Assembly (NCBI GenBank): GCA_963575645.1
Contig: OY754470.1
Span: 11,664,501-11,728,500 of the forward strand
DNA from: Xanthostigma xanthostigma
Lineage: Eukaryota > Arthropoda > Insecta > Raphidioptera > Raphidiidae
Direction: 5' to 3'
Length of the DNA stretch: 64,000 bases
Made by a program: the position numbers and the translations under genes. Of this stretch, positions 1 through 10,850 are shown one piece after another. How positions within the stretch are numbered: the stretch's first letter is position 1; each line of letters opens with the position of its first letter. The notes beneath the pieces were generated by a model that saw only the letters and a list, made by a program, of their open reading frames with translations, was not told the DNA's origin and did not search any database.

Positions 1-148
1 ACCATACTGATACTGATACAAAATTTCATTTCTGAGAATACATTTTTATTTTTAAAGTGACACTATAAGAAAGATGTTGTTACAAGAAGAGATGATACAT
101 GACTAAATAATCAAGTCCAAATAGATCAACAACTTATTATGTATTTCG

Positions 149-572
149 ACGTGATAAAGTTTTATAAATTGATGAAACATCGGCTGCACGCACGAAAAAG
201 AGTAACGTTCCGCAAGCGAGAGCGCGACATTTGCGATAGTCACTCTCTTCTCGCGTGACGTCAGAGAGTAGTGTGCGTTCAACATTTTTTTTCGGCTGTT
301 CCAGCGAAAGCTACATCTGACAGATGGCCAGATAAATTATACGGTTTGTTAACAAATATATAATGTATATACATTCTTTTAAATGTCTTTTATGATTGCT
401 TAAAAATATGTATTTTGCTTTGGTTGATCAAATTATTAGTCGGTAAAAATATAGTTTGACAGCTACTAAAATTTAGGTTATGTATTATTAAATATGATAT
501 TCGAGCGGAATACGTTATCACGTAAAACTATCGTCCCTAAACCGACTTTACAGACAACCAATTTTTTTTTAA
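149..572 (+). repeat. Family B interspersed repeat, copy 1
   Basis: Begins with a variant of GACGTGATAACGTCTTATAA and ends in CTTTACAGACAACCAATTTT. The same two ends recur near 23.35-24.03, 49.07-49.71, 56.80-57.39 (reverse) and 60.59-60.84 kb. This copy is the shorter form, with the internal piece TTTGACAGCTACTAAAATTTAGGTTATG that is shared with copy 5. Every copy is bordered by T-runs, which suggests insertion into T-rich targets. A near-inverted motif (ACGTGATAACGT) lies at the left end and about 50 bp inside the right end. No coding capacity is seen. The family name is not known to me. Confidence 0.75.
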
Positions 573-1502
573 CAAATAGCATTTCTTAAAGAATCTTACT
601 GAAAAAAACCTGTATCTATTAAAAAAACGTCATGCAGATAAGTAAATACAAATTATTTATGAGTAGGTACTAATTTAAAAATAATCTTTACTTGAAATGT
701 ATTAAAAAGGAAAAAGAAGGTTATGGATTTAGTGCATGTTATGTGGATTTGGGAAGTCGCTTAAAATTTACTTTCATTTGACCTAAAATAAAATCTTACA
801 AAAAATTGGCCTCAAATTTCAAAAGTTTAAACAAACAAATAAACAAACAAATAACGGAAATATCAAGTTAATAAAAGCTTATAAAATAGGTTTCGAGATA
901 ATATTGATCAAAATTAAAAAAAAAAACAATTTTTTGGTAGCCTTAATAATAATGAACACATGAGTGATTTAGGAAGTCAGGACGATTTACATTTATATAT
1001 TATATTATGTTCTCCCTCTCGATGACTGATTTGACAGATTGTATTAGTAGCAGCTAAAAATTTAACCGTTAAATAAAAAATGATAATAAAGAAGCCACAC
1101 TGTTTTTGTACTTTAATTAGTGGCATATACACAAGTTGTGGTACTGAAGCTGATATGATCTTTGTTGTAACAGCCGATGATTAAAAACTAACTAGTAAAA
1201 ACATCAGTTCTTGGCAGAGATCATTTAAACCTCTACTCCACTCCACACACATTGGATACATTTTTTTAAATTATAATTGTTTCAGTTACTTTAAGGGGAA
1301 ACCAAAACTTATCATTTCATCTGGAAGTGAGTTAGAATTTCTGTAGATACGCAAACAAATTCTCGGTTTTACTCGCATATAAATATTGTAAATTAAGCGG
1401 ACTTACCTACAAAGCCACTATGACTAGCCGATTAATAAAAAGACGATGTTTTGTAAAAAAAGTTAACTAACGAGCAGCCGGGTTGTCATTTCACATCATA
1501 TT
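573..1502. other. AT-rich intergenic DNA, nothing recognised
   Basis: Short A/T runs and stop-rich frames only. I see no gene, RNA or repeat shared with the rest of the window. Confidence 0.5.
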
Positions 1503-1740
1503 GCACATACCTCTAAACTAGCGGTATGTGCTTTATTGTCGCTTTGTGCGTCAGAGCTCACTTTCGTTCATATAAGAAGTTATATCTAAGTTAATTTCAC
1601 ACGAAATCCATTCAAATTGAAGCTTTTTGAAAAGAGGAGATTCTGATCTATAAAACAGAACCATTTTTAAATCAATTCGAGTTCATAAATACTATTAAAA
1701 TTGTAATTGAAAATTACAAACAGCAGTTGTCGGTTGGTCT

Positions 1741-1786
1741 GTACGTATGAACGTATGTACGTATGAACGTATGTACGTATGTACGT
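1741..1786 (+). repeat. 8-bp tandem repeat (GTACGTAT/GAACGTAT)
   Basis: About five alternating 8-bp units of GTATGTAC and GTATGAAC inside family A copy 1. Copy 2 (about 57.73 kb, reverse) has only one or two units, so the array expanded after the copies separated. Confidence 0.85.
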
Positions 1787-2065
1787 CACGACTCTACAGA
1801 TCGCAATTTTGGTCGGATTGCCTTGGGTTATATTTTATTCACTTTGTTTAGTATCAGACCAGAACCCTATTTAAATTCACATAAATGTGTTCAGTAGTTT
1901 AATTTTTATAAACAGTTTTATTTTATTATTTTTGACAGCTAATAGTTAAAATAAAAAACCTTAAAAAAACAAAAAAATACCTATTACTGTTATTGTAAAA
2001 TATTTAGTGTATTACGTAGAATACCTGCTACACTGCTATACCACAATAACAACGCAAGCTACGAT

Positions 2066-2134
2066 ATCGGAATGGCCGAGCGGTTAAAAGCGTTGGTCCA
2101 TAGCAAGGCGCCGGGTTCGATTCCCGCTGAGACA
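2066..2134 (+). other. tRNA-like sequence inside family A (not a functional tRNA)
   Basis: An A-box-like TGGCCGAGCGG (2073-2083) and a B-box GGTTCGATTCC (2114-2124) are well preserved, with a T-stem CGGG/CCCG. The two acceptor halves do not pair, so it is unlikely to make a usable tRNA. The boxes could act as an internal RNA polymerase III promoter, as in tRNA-derived SINEs. The counterpart in family A copy 2 is at about 57.40-57.49 kb on the other strand. Confidence 0.6.
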
Positions 2135-2325
2135 AGTAATATTTTTTTTTCTATTCCATTTTGTTTTTTTATTTTTTTTCTATTTTTTTAATTGTTTTTT
2201 TTAAATCTATCTTCTCAATTTTTTTTTCATTACCTATAATATGTACAGTGGAAAACTTGCGGGATGTGCACTTTTGGTTTTGCCAACTATTTTACAATGC
2301 CGCTGGTCACGTTTAGCCACATTGT

Positions 2326-2879
2326 AAAACTATGAACTGAGGTAGGAACAATTTGAGTTTCTTAAACTTTGGTTCTGTATTGTTGTCCTATTTATTTTAT
2401 ATTTCTCAGCGGTTTCATGTGGTGAAAAAATTCCCCACGATCGAAAACATTTCTAAGGATCAATAAACAAATCACCGCATTCTATACGATTTTTATCAAT
2501 GTGGCCATAAGACCAACAATGTTGAAATGAAATGATTAAATGAAATGTAATTTATAGTCTAAAATTTATGAGTTTATGACATTCAAAAACCAATATCACA
2601 GTGTATCGCTCTAGTGTCTATAATTTATTACTTATTAGTTATTGCTATTAGATTCTGTGCTATTAGTATATTATTAATATGTTTTTGTAACAAGGTAATA
2701 AAATTTGTTATCATTTATCAGTACGCTTAGCAAGACCAAATGTTAAATGTAAATTAATAATAAAGCTGTTTTGTTGACGCAATGTTCGAAATAAAAAATA
2801 AGTGTTTCGGTGAATAGATCTTCCTCTATAGACAATGAGGTTTTAGAATAAAAATAAAACATTCTAAAAATACAGATAT
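2326..2879. other. Intergenic DNA, nothing recognised
   Basis: AT-rich, without recognisable coding or repeat structure, apart from A-tail-like runs near 2700-2760. Confidence 0.4.
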
Positions 2880-2997
2880 AAATATTAGTTCTTCGTAATT
2901 TTTTTGAAATGGAACTGTTTTTAAAGCTGTGACATGCGGAGGAACAGACAGACGGACGAACGGACATGACGAAATAATATAAGAGGTCTGTTTTTGC
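2880..2997 (+). repeat. Left part of an older repeat split by an hAT MITE
   Basis: Contains GACAGACGGACG-type tracts and ends in GTTTTTGC. The sequence resumes at 3453 with GTTTTTGCCATTTGG and CCCTAAAAA, a context very common in lepidopteran repeats. The 455 bp between are an insertion. Confidence 0.6.
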
Positions 2998-3452
2998 TAG
3001 TGATGCCACGAATAGTGATTTTGCCGAATACCGAATATTCGACGACGTTCTCGGCCGAAGCGCCGAATATTCGGTGGCCGAATATTCGCCGGTCGAGTGT
3101 TCGGCAAAATATGTGTACATATCACGCGTGACAGGTTACGAACTGTTTCATTACGATGCGTGCGGTGCAACGCGGTGCGGCAGACGTATTTATTTCATTT
3201 GCGAATAGATTGTATCACGACACGGATTATTTTTTCATTGTTACATCAAATTGTGTTAGTAATAGTCCTTATTACTAAAAAAAATCACTGTTTGTTCCCA
3301 ATTCCCCTATTTTTGAGTAATATGTGCGTTTTTTCATGATTTGATATTCAGTATTCGGCCAAATAGTACCTACGCTACATTCGGCCATAAAAACGAATAT
3401 TGAAAAAAGTAGCCAGATACCGAATAGTAGTCAAATATTCGTGGCATCTCTA
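2998..3452. mobile_element. hAT-type MITE with perfect 8-bp target duplication
   Basis: The terminal inverted repeats read TAGTGATGCCACGAATA at the left and end TATTCGTGGCATCTCTA at the right. Inside, CCGAATATTCG and its mirror occur several times. The flanking octamer GTTTTTGC is present on both sides (2990-2997 and 3453-3460), which is the 8-bp duplication hAT transposases leave. There is no transposase ORF, so it is non-autonomous. The small ORFs crossing it are by-products. Confidence 0.85.
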
Positions 3453-3910
3453 GTTTTTGCCATTTGGTTACTAGCCCTAAAAATATGTAAAGGAGGTCTC
3501 CCGAATCCAAAAAACATTTTTGGAAAAACTCTGTTGCTTTGTTTGTCTGTGAGCACGATACAGGTCAAACGGATGAGCGGATTGAAACTAATTTTTGGGA
3601 GTTTGTTTGAAATGCAATTAATATGAAGAGCCCTATTGTTTTTGAGGAAAATCGACGCATGCGCAGAAAAGATATATGCTATAATAGTGTTTTTTATATA
3701 ATAATGGTATACTTTTCATAACGGCTTATTATTCTATTTATTTTTTAAGAAAGTTTTGTTAAAAATGTTATTTTCTAAACTTTATAGTTTCAGAAATATT
3801 TTGAAAATAAAAAAAATCAGCTTTTCTTTTGTTTTGCAAATCTGTAGAATAGCAAATATATTGAATACTAGCCATTACCCGCGTCTCTTCACGTGATATC
3901 AGAAATTTTA
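3453..3910 (-). repeat. Family D repeat, copy 1
   Basis: Read on the minus strand it matches 10370-10850 and 11460-11830: a CTGATATCACGTG...GGCTAGTATT block (3864-3904), then an AT-rich body, the phrase GTTATGAAAAGTATACC, and finally TCCGTTTGACCTGTATC with a terminal GTTTTTCCAAAA region. The embedded CTAGT resembles a Helitron 3' end, so this may be a Helitron end joined to another repeat. Confidence 0.65.
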
Positions 3911-4049
3911 TTTTCTTTATTATACTATATCTAATGTCAACATTTTTGAAGTTGGAATGGTCCCGTTGCGCAATTGACTGGAATTTTTTATATTGGTTTT
4001 TATACTGTCTTTCGTAAACTACATGGTGATTATTTAGAAACATTTAATT

Positions 4050-4852
4050 CAGTCACGTGAACATCGCATTTATGGTTGAACATAAAACATTCTAATAAAA
4101 AAATGTTACAGCAATCAACGATAAATAATTTATAATTATTTTATCAAACAATAAATTTCAATTAAGCGATATGCATCATAAATTTTGTACGAATAACAAT
4201 GTTTTATTTATGATTGTAAAAAATAATTACCAACTTTCGGAGAATATTACATATCTTTGATTATGCATCTTAATACTCATATTCAAATATAAAACAATAA
4301 ATCAATTCTAATTAATGGACGTATTTATTCGGTTTTATTTATTTATAGCTCTTAACTGGTCCGCCTATTTCTGACACTAGTATAAATTACTTTAAATTAG
4401 TTCTTTTATATTCGTGTTGCGCCTTTTCCTTTTGCACAAGATTAATATTATTTCTGCGAAAATTAATTGAAAAATCCTTACTGCTTTTTTACTGCGTTTT
4501 TTTAAAATAATGATCAAATTTATTTTTATTTTTGATAAATCTACTGTTAAAATAGATCTGTGTAACCAAAAGTATGTCATGTGAAGAAGAAGAAAATGTT
4601 TGAAATGGTTTGCACACAATAAACAAAGAAGTAGTATCGCCGCAACGAAAAAAATAGGTGCGTCGGTTTGTGGACACACGGCAGAAGCTCGGCCCCTTAC
4701 GTACTTCACATTAATTTTTAAAATTTACGTACATACAGGCAAAAAACAACAAAGTTAGTATTTTTTTATTTATTAAATATTAAAAAGAAATAAAGAAAAC
4801 TAAATTATTGTATTTAATTTTTTTTATTTATTAATTAAAAATATAAAAAAGC
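4050..4852. other. Intergenic AT-rich DNA, nothing recognised
   Basis: No convincing gene. The open frames at 4392-4709 have the composition of random AT-rich sequence and no recognisable domain. Confidence 0.4.
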
Positions 4853-5435
4853 GACTGAAGTAAAACTTCTTCCTGTCATAATTACTTTAAATATATTTAT
4901 TAAGAATAATGCGTAAATACCTCAAATTTGCTCATGTTAAATTCATAAACGAACAATAATATGCAGTCGATTCGTCTCAAAGTTTATCGAACAGAATATA
5001 ACTTCACTCTGAAGCACATATCTACAAAATATAATTTTTTATTAATTAATAGGCAAAATATGTATATATATTTATTAGCATAATTTATAATACATTTAAA
5101 AGGATTTATTAACTATAACCTACATGATTACAAAATGCAGAAAAATTCGATGAAATGTAATTTTGATACAAAAAAACAGTTGATTTCATTTTAAACGTCA
5201 AATACTTGTGTTAATGCTCCGTCTTTGTCGCACTCACTAACTTATATCTCCCTCTCAACTTAATGCTCCGTCTTTGTCGCACACACTAACTTATAACTCC
5301 CTCTCAACTCCGATGATGCACTTCCGTAAACGATTTCGTCAGGCATCGCCATTTGATGCACTTCCGTAAACGATTTCATCAGGCATTTACCAGCTTACTC
5401 CCCAAGTCAAGCGTGCCTAAAGAAGTTTTACTTCA
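4853..5435. mobile_element. TIR element with internal tandem duplications
   Basis: The left end has TGAAGTAAAACTTCTTCC and the right end AAGAAGTTTTACTTCA, inverted copies of each other. Near the right end are two back-to-back duplications: a unit of about 50 bp starting AATGCTCCGTCTTTGTCGCA (two copies, from about 5213) and a unit of about 43 bp starting GATGCACTTCCGTAAACGAT (two copies, about 5313-5390). No transposase. Superfamily not assigned. Confidence 0.6.
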
Positions 5436-5878
5436 AAAAAATGTCATTAGAAAAAAAAAGAAAAAACAAAAATGGCATTGTAGGGTGTCAAACCAGCCAT
5501 CTTGTAATTTCAAAGTAGGGAAAACTTAACTGTTCGGTGTTCGGCCAGACAACGCGTTTGCTTTTGGTATGTTATTTTGAGTATTATACTCAATAAGAAG
5601 TATTTACTATCGCATGAAGCATTATCTGATCTGTGATAGTATCAACGACAAACGTGCTCTGGTCCTTTCTTATCTAAATACGTGCATGCGCCCATCGTCG
5701 GTCTGGCCTCAGGGAATACCGGAATTTTTCCCGGTGGGCCGGTCCGGATTTTTATCTTCTTAGTTACACGGTCTCATAGAGGCGTTTGACAATTTTTCCG
5801 CTAATGTTTTAGGTCCCAGACTGACCCTGCATGCGACTTTGTTTCGTGACGTACCGTGATGCTCGTTTTCCCCAAGTT
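5436..5878. other. Intergenic DNA with moderately GC-rich patch
   Basis: The section 5690-5760 (GGAATACCGGAATTTTTCCC and the following GGGCCGGTCC) is richer in GC than its surroundings and contains a short hairpin. It may be a repeat remnant, but I cannot assign it. Confidence 0.3.
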
Positions 5879-5905
5879 AATAATAATAATAATAATAATA
5901 ATCTT
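5878..5905. repeat. (TAA)n microsatellite
   Basis: About eight TAA units, forming the 3' tail of the LINE fragment that follows on the minus strand. Confidence 0.9.
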
Positions 5906-6440
5906 TATTATGGGATCAAGAGTGGCCATAGCCGTTTTCATCTTGTCCTTAAAATAATACACACACACATGCAATTATACAAATTCTGAAAAACAGTAAT
6001 GAATTAAAAAAATAAATAAAACAATATAAAACAACAAAATATTACAATTATAGGTAACAAATAAAATGCTCCCTCAAACAGTGCAATGACGAGAAGCTAT
6101 ATGTAATAATGATAGAGGTCAGTAAGTGACTTTTTAAATTGATTTTAAAATTTCCATATCTCTGGGAACGTAACGCTTCAGGCAACTTGTTCCATTCCCT
6201 AGGCCCACTAACGATAATAGATGTTCCGCCAACTAGTGAATTAGTCCTAGGTATGATTAAGTCACTTGTATGCCTAGTATTGTGTTCGTGATGCGTCTAT
6301 AGAATCAATTTTCAGGTAAGACAACATGGAATCATCTACCATAAGTAGCCGATACATAAAACACAAAAGGTGGAATAACTGCCCATCCGAGGCTTGTGTC
6401 CTGCGTTAAGAAGCACAGCTTCAGCAAAAAGAAGAAAAAT
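5879..6440 (-). pseudogene. LINE (CR1/Jockey-like) C-terminal fragment with (TTA)n tail
   Basis: On the minus strand a frame running from about 6297 to 6050 gives HNTRHTSDLIIPRTN followed by SIIVSGPREWNKLPEALR and a stop. The NTRH...P and GP..WN.LP motifs are typical of the C-terminus of CR1/Jockey-type LINE ORF2 proteins. Frames upstream (6300-6440) are broken by stops. The 3' end runs to a (TAA)n/(TTA)n tract at 5878-5905, the kind of simple-repeat tail such LINEs leave. It is a 5'-truncated dead copy with no RT or endonuclease domain. Confidence 0.7.
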
Positions 6441-7390
6441 GTAATAGATATTTATAAAATACTGAAAGAAATGATAGATAATAATATATTGTCTCTTTTG
6501 TATTCCGGTTGTGTTACAATGTGAACGCTTCGTTCTGTTTACTTCAAAGATTATTTCTGTTTCTGGTTCTAGATGACGGAAACAATAACAGTAAATCTTT
6601 AGAGCACTATCTCCTTTCCATTAAATTTGTTAAAAGTTAACTTGCAGCTATCAGAATGAAATATTGTGAACTATATCAGAAAACCTGTAGTTCAGGTCAT
6701 ATAGTTAGATCTACACGATGTTGGTAACGCCAGCGGACAACAGCCAACTGTTGGCGATGCTCATCTTTTCGGTAAATTTATTATGAGCTGGTATTCACAG
6801 TTATGTCTTTTAATCACACAAATAAAATGTTTAGCTACACAGTAAATACAAAAAAATTATACGCATTCAAACACATCAACTTTGATTTTTTATGAGAATT
6901 ATTTTTGGATTATTCGAAATTAACAAAATAGCTAATCATTGAATAAATAGAACAAATACTTGACAAAAATCAAATCGAGTTTTAAGCAAAGAAACGAAGT
7001 TTTTGTTAACTTCTTAATCACAAAATTTAATATAATACCGGTAAATGAGAAAATTTGGAACGAGTCAAGCAGTATACAGAGAGAACATTTTTATAAGTTA
7101 AAAAAATCGTTTGACTGGCTTTCAAGTATTGACTTTTTGTTTTAGAGTCGACTTAGTGTTTACTGAAAGATGATAAAAATATTTTATTTATTTATAAATG
7201 GCCAAATCATTACTTTCCAACGGGCAACGAAAACTTGAAATTGATCTTTTTTAAACAGGCAGACAAATTTTAGATTATAGTCGCTTGACATATGAGATCA
7301 TCAGCGGCCTTTTTAGAAGACCGTAATTACTTTTTTTTACAAATAGGTATTTGCAAGGTATTGCTTTTAAAATATTTATTTTAATTTATG
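6441..7390. other. Intergenic AT-rich DNA, nothing recognised
   Basis: No domain-bearing ORF. The 61-codon frame at 6960-7145 has no recognisable motif and is probably chance. Confidence 0.4.
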
Positions 7391-7432
7391 CTAGACTTAG
7401 TGGCTCGGTTTCACCCGGGTGCGATAGATATA
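7391..7432 (-). mobile_element. Helitron-like 3' end
   Basis: On the minus strand the sequence reads GCACCCGGGTGAAACCGAGC then CACTAAGT. This is a GC-rich hairpin followed by a CTAGT-like terminus, close to the end of the element at 34085-34436 (CACCCGGCTGAACCGGG then CACTAGT). Its other end was not found. Confidence 0.45.
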
Positions 7433-7737
7433 TTTTGTGTTATTGAAAAATTCTGCAAAATTTATTTCATTAAGAAACGACTACAGCGCCAAAATGTGCG
7501 AACTAATATTATATTATTATTATTATTATATTAGTATAGATATAGTATAGATATATGTAGATAGTATAGATAAGTATTGACATGTTATTTAATATTGTAT
7601 TACTACACTTTTTTGTTCTATCATCAATAGTTTTCGCAGCGCATGCGATGAAGGAGTTTTATGTGTAAATTTTTGTACCTTGGGTAACATTATTGGAGTT
7701 TTCGCGGGGATCCATAATTTAACTCGATTAACAATAT

Positions 7738-8348
7738 TGTTGCGCCCCCAGTTGGGACGGCTATGAATTCTAAAGAATTATGTTGCGCATTCCCCCCTCT
7801 CCCCAGTGATGCGCCTATGGAGTTTCTAGAATAAACTATACAATACTCGGAGGTCAACCAACAACAATGGAAGCAGGTAACAAACACTCGACCTTGGAGA
7901 CCCACACACATGTAAAGTAAACTCGATTCGTGCCGAACATTCTAGAAGATTGAACCGAAAAACTATATAAGGAAGCAGAGTGAGCAAGACAGTCAGTTAG
8001 TTATTGGAGCTGTTCGTTGTGTTGACACAGTGCTCTGGCATTACGACATAAATTCAGTTAATCTGTGGAAATAAACTAACTCTAGTGAGTGGTTTTAAAT
8101 AAATGACTTATAGTGAATAGACAAGTGTGCTGATAAACTTTGTGTTATGTTTCTGTGTGTTGTAAATATTTCTTTGTACATAATTTAGTGACTCTTCATT
8201 CTCTGTTACTTAGTATTTTATAATTTAAAACTACTAGTTTTGTTTCTGTTAACGTTATACGCTTTCGTTTGTGTGTTTAATCGTTTTGTTAAACAATTAT
8301 TCTTGTAAAGAAATAATTTACGCCACGGACTACAGCAGTTTTGTTACA
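7738..8348 (+). mobile_element. Solo LTR 1 (Gypsy-type), heat-shock-element promoter
   Basis: Starts TGTTGCGCCCCCAG and ends CAGTTTTGTTACA. It is flanked by the direct repeat ATAT (7734-7737 and 8349-8352), a 4-bp duplication as made by Gypsy-type integrases. Inside are a GAAcaTTCtaGAA heat-shock element (7935-7947), TATATAA (7964-7970) and an initiator TCAGTT (7993-7998), then AT-rich sequence with AATAAA (about 8071). No primer-binding site, gag or pol follows, so it is a solo LTR left by recombination. The 3' end CAGTTTTGTTACA is shared with solo LTR 2 at 59776-60320. Confidence 0.75.
7935..7998 (+). promoter_or_regulatory. HSE-TATA-initiator core promoter in solo LTR 1
   Basis: A perfect three-unit heat-shock element GAAcaTTCtaGAA ends 17 bp upstream of TATATAA. 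The initiator TCAGTT puts the +1 A at 7995, 31 bp from the first T of the TATA box. A second two-unit element TTCTAGAA is at 7824-7831. The layout is that of an HSF-driven Pol II promoter. Activity is an inference. Confidence 0.65.
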
Positions 8349-8693
8349 ATATGTTACTCAGCGATAATGTAGCATTCTATTAGTGAGAGAATTATTAAAA
8401 TCGGTCCAGTAATTTTTCAGTTTAAACAGTTGAGATTATCAGTGTCTATTTGTGTATTAGAGAATCTGCCAGCCGAAATGCACAAACCGACTGGTACGAG
8501 CTCGGGTTTCTGGGAGCACTAGTCTCAAAAAACGTTGAAATTCAAACTACATTCCGATGTTTAACCAAACAGGTTAATTTATGCTATCTAAAAGCTATGC
8601 TAAATTAAATCGACAGACTTGAAGTAAAGACTTTGAACTTTGTTCTTCCCCGATTGAAAATTGTATTTAAGTGTAAACTTTGAATACGACAGA

Positions 8694-8840
8694 ATGGCTT
8701 ATAAGAGTGCCAAAGCAAAGAAACAAATGCCTAGGCCATGCCAACCCATCAGCACCACGCCTTATAATTACGACTTCCCGACTAAATGGGTTCGCGCTGT
8801 CAGCTCGCACCTTCATTTGTCTTTAAGAAGAGGCACAAAG
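8694..8840 (+). CDS. Candidate first coding exon of an unknown gene
   Basis: From ATG at 8694 an uninterrupted frame encodes 49 residues, beginning MAYKSAKAKKQMPRPC and ending SSHLHLSLRRGTK. It is followed directly by GTATAT, an acceptable splice donor. Base composition is distinctly richer in GC at third positions than the surroundings, and the frame is basic and proline-containing rather than the Phe/Ile/Lys/Asn-rich product of random AT-rich DNA. An in-frame upstream ATG at 8661 is also possible. I recognise no domain and no partner exon, so it may be the start of a gene spliced far away, an exapted repeat, or a pseudogene. The solo LTR promoter lies about 0.7 kb upstream on the same strand. 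Confidence 0.3.
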
Positions 8841-9454
8841 GTATATTACCTACACGTATACATAAAGCTTCGTTTACACTTTCAAAATCACGTCATTAAT
8901 TTTCATGAGCTGTTTGAAAACTAACGGAATAAATTAATCAAAATACCGCTTGTGTAGAGTAGTTCTATCGTGATACAGTAAAATTAAATATTTATAGATC
9001 GTATCTACGAATTAGAAGCTTTAAAAATGTCGTTTTCAGCGGGTCGTTTACACAAAGTTTTTCCTCTCGATTCGTTCAAGACATTGTGCCAAGGTCGTAC
9101 GACCAAAATTGAGCAAAAAACATTTGCCGTGTTAATCAAATAGAGATCCTGAAATGAATGAACATAGTCCAAAAAAACGCATCCTCGTGCGATTTTTTAA
9201 CAATTTCAGCCAACGGTTCGAGTTCAGCCAACTGCGTTTTAAATGAGGGCGACTATGCCCCTAAAATGCATTAATCGCCTAGCCTCCCATGTAATCATCT
9301 AATAGAGGTTCTCGAGCTATGTCTGTTGTTTTTTTCTTGAATTATTTTTCTTCCAAAAGGGTAGATTTTACAGTTTAGTGTTATAGTTGTTACATGGTAA
9401 AAATTCACCCTCATCATTTTTTCATAACGCGCCAAAGAAGTATAGCTTCAATAC
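8841..9454. other. Intergenic DNA, nothing recognised
   Basis: No gene. If 8694-8840 is an exon this would be its intron. No matching acceptor plus coding frame was found here. Confidence 0.35.
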
Positions 9455-9950
9455 AATATTTTTAACAAAAAAATTGAACCGACTTCAAAAAAGGCACTAA
9501 AAAGTAAAAAATAATTGCGTATTGAAATGTTTTGGAGTCGGTGTAGTTCTCGGAATAGATTTCATTTTGGCTGACACCGACTCCAAAACATTTCAAAACG
9601 CAATTATTTTTTACTTTTTAGTGCCTTTTTTGAAGTCGGTTTAATTTTTTTGTTAAAAATATTTTATTTTTCTCCTTTTAGTATTAATCTAACACTAAAA
9701 ATCGGTGAACATACATAAAAAACATTATGCATGCCTTTGAAATTTGAGAGTTTCCCTCGATTTCTCCTGGATCCACCATCAGATCCTGACTTGGTTCCGA
9801 TGGAACCACCTCGGAAGTGCACTCTTTCGAATAAAAAAAAAATTTGAAAATCGGTCCATAATTGACGGAGAAATCGGTGAACATACATAAAAAAAACTAT
9901 ACAGACGAACATAGATCCCCTCCTTTTTGTTGAAGTCGGTTGAAAATGTG
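9455..9950. repeat. Foldback repeat with AACCGACTTCAAAAAAGG arms
   Basis: Arms at about 9459-9537 and 9567-9665 are near-perfect inverted copies (TTGAACCGACTTCAAAAAAG and its mirror, both with GCACTAAAAAGTAAAAAATA). They are followed by a degraded block carrying CGGTGAACATACATAAAAAA twice (about 9700 and 9870) and ending in GTTGAAGTCGGTT (9929-9941). This is a widespread insect interspersed repeat. The open frames over it are incidental. Confidence 0.75.
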
Positions 9951-9984
9951 AGCCGTCGTGGGATACCTGGCAGATGTGAAATAT

Positions 9985-10180
9985 ATATTTATGTTAAATT
10001 CTAGTAACTAAATTTCACCCTGTGAACTAACGGAAATCTAGTAAATAAATATCGCTCTCTATGTAAATTTCACCCTGTAACTAAATTTTTCCCTGTCATT
10101 TACCAAATTTCGCAATGTCAACTAACGAAATGCTTTCAACTAAATATCACCCTGCAGCTAAATGATGTCCTGTAATCTAA
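9985..10180 (+). repeat. Degenerate tandem array of AACTAAATTTCACCCTGT
   Basis: The phrase (GT)AACTAAATTTCACCCTGT recurs with drift at about 10005, 10060, 10078, 10108 and 10137, sometimes joined to ACTAACGAAAT. Unit spacing is irregular (18-55 bp), so it is an old, mutated minisatellite or a repeat-internal array. Confidence 0.6.
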
Positions 10181-10369
10181 TTGTCGGCTTTAACAAAAGT
10201 CAAGTTATAATACAACGCACACACAAAGTAAACGTGACGCCCTGTCACCAAACGAAATACTAGTTACTCGTCCTTCTATAACGCATAAAACGTTGTCCCA
10301 TAAAAATATCGCGGCAATTGCACGTTTTTACTTCCAATCAAACGCGCCATTAAATGTTTCGCATAAAAA

Positions 10370-10850
10370 AAAAACATCCAGCCATTTGGGTTACGGGACC
10401 ATTCCAATTTCAAAAGCATTGACATTTGATATTGTATAATAAAGAAAATAAAATATCTGATATCGCGTGCGGTGACACGGGTAAGTGCTAGTATTAAATA
10501 TTATGATATTTGCTATTCGTTTGCATGGTTCCCTACATAACATGTAAAAAATTACCAAAACATTCTGAAAAAATAAACCGTTATGAAAAGTATACCATTT
10601 TTTATATAAACAACAACGTTAGAGTATATATCTCTTTTGAGTATGCGCCGATTTTCCCCAAAACATCCTCTCAAAATTTTGTTTCAAGCCGTTCATCCGT
10701 TTGATCTGTATCGTGTTCAAAAACAAAGACTAACAGCCGCACAAACTGTTTCCTAGAGTGTTTTTGAATTCGGGTAACCTCAAAACGAAAAAATATTGTA
10801 AGATTTTGAAAAGTGATTTTTGACCTAAATTAGTACCATTCCACACTTGT
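10370..10850 (+). repeat. Family D repeat, copy 2
   Basis: Shares with copy 1 (reverse, 3453-3910) the phrases GGGACCATTCCAA, TAATAAAGAAAATAAAAT, CTGATATC...GGGTAA...GCTAGTATT, then CCGTTATGAAAAGTATACC and CATCCGTTTGA. It ends in CCATTCCACACTTG. Confidence 0.65.

Larger units (their letters stand above)
1503..2325 (+). repeat. Family A tRNA-derived repeat, copy 1
   Basis: The stretch from CTAGCGGTATGTGC through CAGTTGTCGGTTGGTCTGTACG, a tRNA-like block (2066-2134), a T-rich run and GGTTTTGCCAACTAT is repeated in reverse orientation at 56640-57985. It is therefore one mobile family of about 0.8 kb. The order is unusual for a SINE because the tRNA-like block lies late in the element, so the tRNA may instead be the 5' head of an element joined to an older repeat. 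No protein is encoded. Confidence 0.65.

Noticed and set aside
2066-2134. Functional tRNA gene
   Set aside because: Boxes are good but the acceptor halves do not pair; it is repeated inside family A.
7935-8348. Promoter and leader of an hsp70-type heat-shock gene
   Set aside because: No heat-shock ORF follows, and TG...CA ends with a 4-bp duplication identify a solo LTR.
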